Shown here piece by piece: positions 5,836 through 9,004 of a stretch of DNA of 9,004 nucleotides. The notes under the pieces were generated by a model. The model saw only the letters and a list, made by a program, of their open reading frames with translations, was not told the DNA's origin and made no database searches. Every line of letters begins with the position of its first letter. The first letter of the stretch is position 1. The translations under genes and the position numbers were made by a program. The stretch comes from an uncultured Dorea sp. (GTDB lineage: Bacteria; Bacillota; Clostridia; Lachnospirales; Lachnospiraceae): the NCBI RefSeq assembly GCF_934294775.1, contig NZ_CAKRAH010000079.1, forward strand, positions 1-9,004, written 5' to 3'.

Positions 5836-6168
5836 TTATTTTTCCTTTTCCGAAAATACATCCAGAAATTTTTTCACCGTCTCTGACAATGCTTCATTCT
5901 TCCGCCAGATCAGAACACATCCACTGTGAAGTGCCGGTTTCATCGGTACAAAAGTAAGCTCATCATAATGATTGCCAACCTCAAAGCAGATAGCCGCTCC
6001 GATTCCTTTTTGCACAAAGATTGCAGCATTATTCAGAAGATTATACGTTCCGGTCACATGAAGTCTTGGATAGACAAGTGAAAAGTCAATCTCGCATTTA
6101 CCATCGAATATCCTGACAGAAACTTTATCCGAAAAACCATATATCATTGGTACCTCTTCATTCTCCAA
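5836..6168 (-). pseudogene. LysR-type regulator, C-terminal effector-domain fragment
   Basis: The 110 residues match the last third of a LysR effector-binding domain: a strand around CEIDFSLVYPRLHVTG, then TYNLLNNAAIFVQKGIGAAI, FVPMKPALHSGCVLIWRK and the final helix SETVKKFLDVFSEK. The DNA-binding domain and the first effector subdomain are absent. The frame opens with TTG at 6168; an ATG at 6147 with AAGAGG 5 nt upstream is the only start with a ribosome binding site, and that may be chance. The frame stays open upstream to the end of the DUF4186 gene and reads lysine-arginine-glutamate-rich sequence without LysR character. It cannot be the missing half of the LysR piece at 5415-5660 in simple order, because it lies upstream of it on the same strand. 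Confidence 0.75.
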
Positions 6169-6235
6169 ATCATATATACTTCCATCAATCTGCTCTTCTG
6201 TCTTCCGGGATCGTCTTTTTTCATATTCTCTTTTT

Positions 6236-6601
6236 TCATCGTTTCATCTCGCCCTCAATCCACGTCATGATGACATCCACCAGATATTCCTGCTGCACTT
6301 TACTTAGTTCTCTGCCTGGGCGCATCTTATGCCATTTATATATGCATCCCCTGCAGCATGTCGCGGTTGCGTGCTGTGCTATGAATACCGGGTGTCCACG
6401 CATTGGCGTCTGCTTCCCGTCATTTGGAATCACCGCCGGTGCTTCTCTCTTTGCAATAAAGTCTTCTGCGTGACGCCTGATGGTATCCATGCCTTTTTCA
6501 CGTATATATACCTTGTCTTTTTCTTTCAGATGAAAACTACTTCTGAATTTTGACTGTTCCAGATGGGAAAATAATTGCTGATACCATTCTTCCTTGGTCA
6601 T
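6236..6601 (-). CDS. DUF4186 family protein
   Basis: This is a small cytoplasmic protein of unknown function, 121 residues from ATG at 6601. I recognise the family from SKFRSSFHLKEKDKVYI near the N-terminus and from the motifs PMRGHPVFIAQHATATCCRGC and WHKMRPGRELS, ending in VDVIMTWIEGEM. Two adjacent cysteines and a third three residues on (CCRGC), with nearby histidines, could bind a metal, but that is inference. The start at 6601 has AGAGG about 10 nt upstream. Upstream starts (ATG at 6622, TTG at 6640) lack a good ribosome binding site and add only basic residues. The gene is the only complete one between two regulator fragments, and nothing nearby points to its role. Confidence 0.85.
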   Translation of the reverse strand: MTKEEWYQQLFSHLEQSKFRSSFHLKEKDKVYIREKGMDTIRRHAEDFIAKREAPAVIPNDGKQTPMRGHPVFIAQHATATCCRGCIYKWHKMRPGRELSKVQQEYLVDVIMTWIEGEMKR

Positions 6602-6640
6602 CTTTTTTACGCCTCTTTTCATTTTGCAAACGCGTTTCAA

Positions 6641-6765
6641 CCTATCCTTGTTACTATATTAACATATACTATAGAATTTTTCTACTTTACGAATCTAACA
6701 TATTTAATTTTTAACGGATTGACTCAATAAGCCACTCTCATCATCTTCATTCTTTGCGTACATCT
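6641..6765 (-). promoter_or_regulatory. AT-rich gap with a possible promoter for DUF4186
   Basis: The 125-base gap has two TATAGT boxes on the minus strand (near 6655-6676), within a near-repeated ACTATA-TTAACAT-ACTATA pattern on the plus strand. A TTAGAT lies 19 bases before the first box, a poor spacing. A promoter somewhere here is likely because the gene upstream is a remnant, but I cannot fix its position. Confidence 0.25.
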
Positions 6766-6978
6766 TTATAAATTTCCTCTCTTTATTCTTCTATATTCTA
6801 ATGGTGCTACACCATATTTCTTTGCAAATACTCTTGCAAATTTCCCCTGATTCTCATATCCGACTGCATTTGCGATCTCAATCACTTTCAGATCCGTATC
6901 TTCCAGCAATCCGGCCGCCTTTCCCGAAAAAAAGTTTGCACTGTCTGATGTTTTTGATGCTCTGTGCAGAAAAAGCAC
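6766..6978 (-). pseudogene. AraC-family regulator, C-terminal helix-turn-helix remnant
   Basis: The last 45 or so residues, from KAAGLLEDTDLKVIEIANAV through YENQGKFARVFAKKYGVAP to LEYRR, are the second half of an AraC-type DNA-binding domain: end of the first helix-turn-helix, linker, second helix-turn-helix and the closing P-x-x-YR. Complete members have about 270-300 residues with a sensor domain first. Here everything before it is gone. The only start in frame is a GTG at 6978 without a ribosome binding site. The open frame runs back to a TGA at 7027-7029 and passes through the terminator hairpin of the PTS operon. I read it as a gene remnant left by a deletion that ended at the PTS operon's 3' flank. 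Confidence 0.75.
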
Positions 6979-7005
6979 GGAAAAATAGAAATATTCCCCC
7001 GTGCT
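6970..7005 (-). terminator. Terminator of the PTS operon
   Basis: On the minus strand AGCACGG (6999-7005) pairs with CCGTGCT (6974-6980). The stem extends inward by five further pairs, three of them G-U, to give about 12 pairs and an 8-nt loop, with five T residues at its end. It is about 130 nt after the HPr stop codon; nothing else is recognisable between 7006 and 7133. The AraC remnant starts inside this hairpin. Confidence 0.7.
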
Positions 7006-7133
7006 TGCTTCAGTGCGCTCTTTTCGTCACTTTGTACAATTCATCAAACTATCCAAAGATTTTATTTTATGCAATTTGCCAATTTCGTATTATCTATATA
7101 ATTTTTTCTAATTTCCTATTGACTTTTGCACTC

Positions 7134-7391
7134 CTATAGGTTTGCTTCAAAAAATGCTTTCAATTCTTTATATGCTGTAATTTCATCTGAACCGGAAATT
7201 TCTACTTCCACATCCTGCCCACATTTTACACCTAATCCCATAATTGCTATCAGTTTTGTTGCTTCTACGGTTTTTGTCTCTTTTTTTATTACAATTTTAC
7301 TATCATATTTTTGGGCTTCCTTCACCAAAAGTCCCGCTGGTCTTGCATGCAAACCTGCCTCATCTGTAATAGTATAATGGAATGCTAACAT
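7134..7391 (-). CDS. HPr-family phosphocarrier protein
   Basis: This small cytoplasmic protein carries phosphate from enzyme I to PTS IIA domains. From ATG at 7391 it is 85 residues, the normal HPr length, with GGAGGG 6 nt upstream; an earlier TTG at 7424 lies inside the IIB gene and is rejected. The active site is GLHARPAG with His15, followed by Arg17. The Ser46 site that HPr kinase/phosphorylase uses in Firmicutes is not kept: aligning KTVEATKLIAIMGLGV with the usual KTVNLKSIMGVMSLGI puts Lys at position 46. Phosphate transfer should be intact while the usual catabolite-repression switch through Ser46 is not. It is the third gene of a PTS operon, 19 nt after the IIB stop, so it is probably a dedicated or second HPr, distinct from the general ptsH, which is not in this window. 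Confidence 0.92.
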   Translation of the reverse strand: MLAFHYTITDEAGLHARPAGLLVKEAQKYDSKIVIKKETKTVEATKLIAIMGLGVKCGQDVEVEISGSDEITAYKELKAFFEANL

Positions 7392-7397
7392 CTTTTT

Positions 7398-7404
7398 CCC
7401 TCCC
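7398..7404 (-). promoter_or_regulatory. Ribosome binding site of the HPr gene
   Basis: AGGGAGG on the minus strand lies 6 nt before ATG 7391 and fixes that start over the upstream TTG, which would overlap the IIB gene. Confidence 0.8.
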
Positions 7405-7410
7405 TGTTTT

Positions 7411-7689
7411 CTATTCTTCTTCAAATGCTTCTTTCAATTTTTCCTGAATTTCTTTTACAGCGACCATATTGTTCAGCCCAATCGCCTTACCTGCTTTTTC
7501 CGCATTTGGAAGAAGATCAGCACTACAGATAAAAAGATCAGCTGCTCCTGGGACTACATCATCAATTGTAGAATGTTCTACTGTAACGCCCTCTATTCCA
7601 AGATTTTTTAAAGCTTTTTTTGCATTCATTTCCATAACAAAAGATGTACCTAAACCAGAACCACAAAAACACATAATTTTTTTAATCAT
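7411..7689 (-). CDS. PTS sugar transporter subunit IIB, UlaB-like (ascorbate/galactitol type)
   Basis: This cytoplasmic IIB subunit takes phosphate from IIA onto a cysteine and passes it to the sugar during uptake through the IIC at 7733-9004. From ATG at 7689 it has 92 residues, normal for stand-alone IIB proteins of this class. The N-terminal phosphocysteine loop reads IMCFCGSGLGTSF, with Cys9 as the likely active residue; the second half VEHSTIDDVVPGAADLFICS and the helix KEIQEKLKEAFEE complete the fold. A GTG just upstream (7692) is an alternative start, but AGGAGG is 8 nt before the ATG. It is the second gene of the operon, 43 nt after the IIC stop and 19 nt before HPr. Substrate assignment to ascorbate rests on the IIC family only. 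Confidence 0.92.
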   Translation of the reverse strand: MIKKIMCFCGSGLGTSFVMEMNAKKALKNLGIEGVTVEHSTIDDVVPGAADLFICSADLLPNAEKAGKAIGLNNMVAVKEIQEKLKEAFEEE

Positions 7690-7697
7690 CACAAATT

Positions 7698-7703
7698 CCT
7701 CCT
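7698..7703 (-). promoter_or_regulatory. Ribosome binding site of the IIB gene
   Basis: A perfect AGGAGG on the minus strand, 8 nt before ATG 7689. It supports ATG over the adjoining GTG at 7692. Confidence 0.85.
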
Positions 7704-7732
7704 ATAATCTAATTTTCAAATTAAAATATTGT

Positions 7733-9004
7733 TTATACGTTTGCTTTCTTTTTTCCTGTCAGCAAATTATAGATAATTGGAAGCAGGAATAATACTACGA
7801 TAATTCCAAGCATCATATCTCCACTTACAACTTTTGTAAGATTTCCAAAGATAATACCTACAATGGTAAAATCTGTATCGGAGTAAGTTGTATTTGCAAA
7901 TCCCATAGAACTTAATACCGGATACATTCCCGCAATCAAAAATGTAGCAACTACACCATGCACAAATGCACCTGCAATACAGCCTTTCAGACCGCCTCTA
8001 GCATTACCGCAGACACCTGCTGTTGCTCCACAGAAGAAGTGAAGAACTGCACCTGGCAGAACAATTGCTACTGACAGACCTGCTTTTCCCATCAGTGCAA
8101 GAATTGCCAGCGCAACAATTCCACCAATAAATGAACAGAAGAATCCTATCAATACAGCATTTGGTGCATATGGAAAAACAATCGGGCAATCCAGTGCCGG
8201 TTTCGCATTTGGTACCAGTTTTTCTGAAATTCCTTTAAATGCCGGAACAATTTCATTAATCAGCATACGAACTCCGGATAATACAATATAAATACCAGCT
8301 GAAAATGTAATGGACTGAATAATAGAATAAATAATCCAGTTATTTTCACCAATAATTTTTGCTGCTTCCTCTGGAGCAGTGAACACTGCTGCACCTGATA
8401 CAACGATGTAACATAAGAACATTGCAAGGGCAATGGAAATCGTATTCTCTCTCAGGAAAGATAATGTTGTTGGGAAATTAATATCTTCTGTAGTTTTTGT
8501 ATCCTCATTTTTTCCAAATAATTTTCCAATTTGTGCACTCAACCAATAGCATCCGCTTCCGAAATGACCAAGTGCCAAGGAATCATCACCTGTAATCTCT
8601 TCAATTGTTGGCTGCATAATTGCCGGAAATACAGACATAAGCAATCCTAAAAGCAATGCTCCTGCAATAATGAGTTTGGCACCTTTCAGTCCACTAATCG
8701 ACATAATAATGGAAATCAGACATGACATATACAATGCATGATGTCCTGTTAAAAATATGTATTTTAGCTTTGAAAATCTTGCAAGAACAATATTGGCACA
8801 CATTCCAAGTGCAAATATAGAAGCCGTCTGCACTGCATAGCTATTTAATGCCAATGATGTAATCGCTTCATTATTCGGTACAACCCCTTCTACATGAAAT
8901 GCTGCCTGAAACAAATCACCAAATGGAATAATAGAATCCTGAACTACTCCTGCACCTGCATTCAGAACAATAAAACCAAGTATTGTCTTAATCGTTCCTT
9001 TAAT
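7733..9004 (-). CDS. PTS transporter subunit IIC, UlaA/SgaT family (5' end outside the window)
   Basis: This membrane permease moves the sugar substrate while the IIB partner phosphorylates it. The frame is open to the right edge; 423 residues are visible, starting with IKGTIKTILGFIVLNAGAG, which matches the region near residue 42 of E. coli UlaA (IIKGTIKTIIGF). About 40 residues and the start are therefore missing. Other family landmarks are FLTGHHALYM, QPTIEEITGDDSLALGHFGS, the soluble stretch with FGKNEDTKTTED, GVRMLINEIVPAFKGISEKLVP and the PYAPNAVLIGFF segment, followed by further membrane helices and a short lysine-rich C-terminus. The family includes L-ascorbate permeases, but related members in Clostridia may take other sugars or sugar acids, so the substrate is open. 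A TTG at 8914 is inside the homology and is not the start. A IIA gene is expected upstream, outside the window. Confidence 0.93.
   Translation of the reverse strand: MKGTIKTILGFIVLNAGAGVVQDSIIPFGDLFQAAFHVEGVVPNNEAITSLALNSYAVQTASIFALGMCANIVLARFSKLKYIFLTGHHALYMSCLISIIMSISGLKGAKLIIAGALLLGLLMSVFPAIMQPTIEEITGDDSLALGHFGSGCYWLSAQIGKLFGKNEDTKTTEDINFPTTLSFLRENTISIALAMFLCYIVVSGAAVFTAPEEAAKIIGENNWIIYSIIQSITFSAGIYIVLSGVRMLINEIVPAFKGISEKLVPNAKPALDCPIVFPYAPNAVLIGFFCSFIGGIVALAILALMGKAGLSVAIVLPGAVLHFFCGATAGVCGNARGGLKGCIAGAFVHGVVATFLIAGMYPVLSSMGFANTTYSDTDFTIVGIIFGNLTKVVSGDMMLGIIVVLFLLPIIYNLLTGKKKANV

Noticed and set aside
7126..7377. Plus-strand open frame opposite the HPr gene.
   Set aside because: It is a mirror of the HPr coding sequence, whose own frame has the His15 motif, correct length and a ribosome binding site.

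Overview
All genes I can support in this window lie on the minus strand, so it reads right to left. The proteins resemble those of gut Clostridia, most likely Lachnospiraceae: a VanR/VanS-like two-component pair, a Firmicutes-type phosphotransferase (PTS) operon with its own HPr, an RHS/YD-repeat surface protein, purine-rich ribosome binding sites and U-tailed hairpin terminators. This placement is inferred from protein character and base use; I cannot name the species.

Layout in the direction of transcription. (1) 9004-7134: a PTS operon encoding an ascorbate-type (UlaA/SgaT) IIC permease, cut at its 5' end by the window edge, then a UlaB-like IIB and a dedicated HPr. HPr keeps catalytic His15 but has Lys where regulatory Ser46 normally sits. 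A hairpin terminator lies at 6970-7005. (2) 7029-5415: a stretch of regulatory debris and small genes. It holds the C-terminal DNA-binding end of an AraC-type regulator, an intact DUF4186 gene, the C-terminal effector-domain end of a LysR-type regulator, a strong terminator (5744-5784), and then a LysR DNA-binding domain with no effector domain. The two LysR pieces are in circularly permuted order. (3) 5418-3747: a LacA/Maa-type sugar O-acetyltransferase joined to the LysR remnant by an ATGA overlap, then an EamA-family drug/metabolite exporter whose leader carries two overlapping perfect dyads. The exporter ends at a textbook terminator with a GAAA loop. (4) 3487-1519: an OmpR-family response regulator and a sensor histidine kinase with overlapping genes, preceded by two dyads that look like operators and followed by a hairpin terminator. 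(5) 1173-1: a secreted RHS/YD-repeat protein in three reading-frame segments. Two compensating frame changes make it look like a pseudogene. It runs off the left edge.

Taken together, the window has an intact sugar uptake operon and an intact two-component system. Between and beside them are an exporter and an acetyltransferase whose neighbouring regulators have been eroded. I do not see a convincing undescribed multi-gene system. The most interesting signals are the HPr without the usual Ser46 site, the permuted LysR fragments, the paired dyads in front of the exporter and the two-component genes, and the frame-broken RHS gene. There are no tRNA, rRNA, CRISPR or insertion-sequence features that I can recognise.
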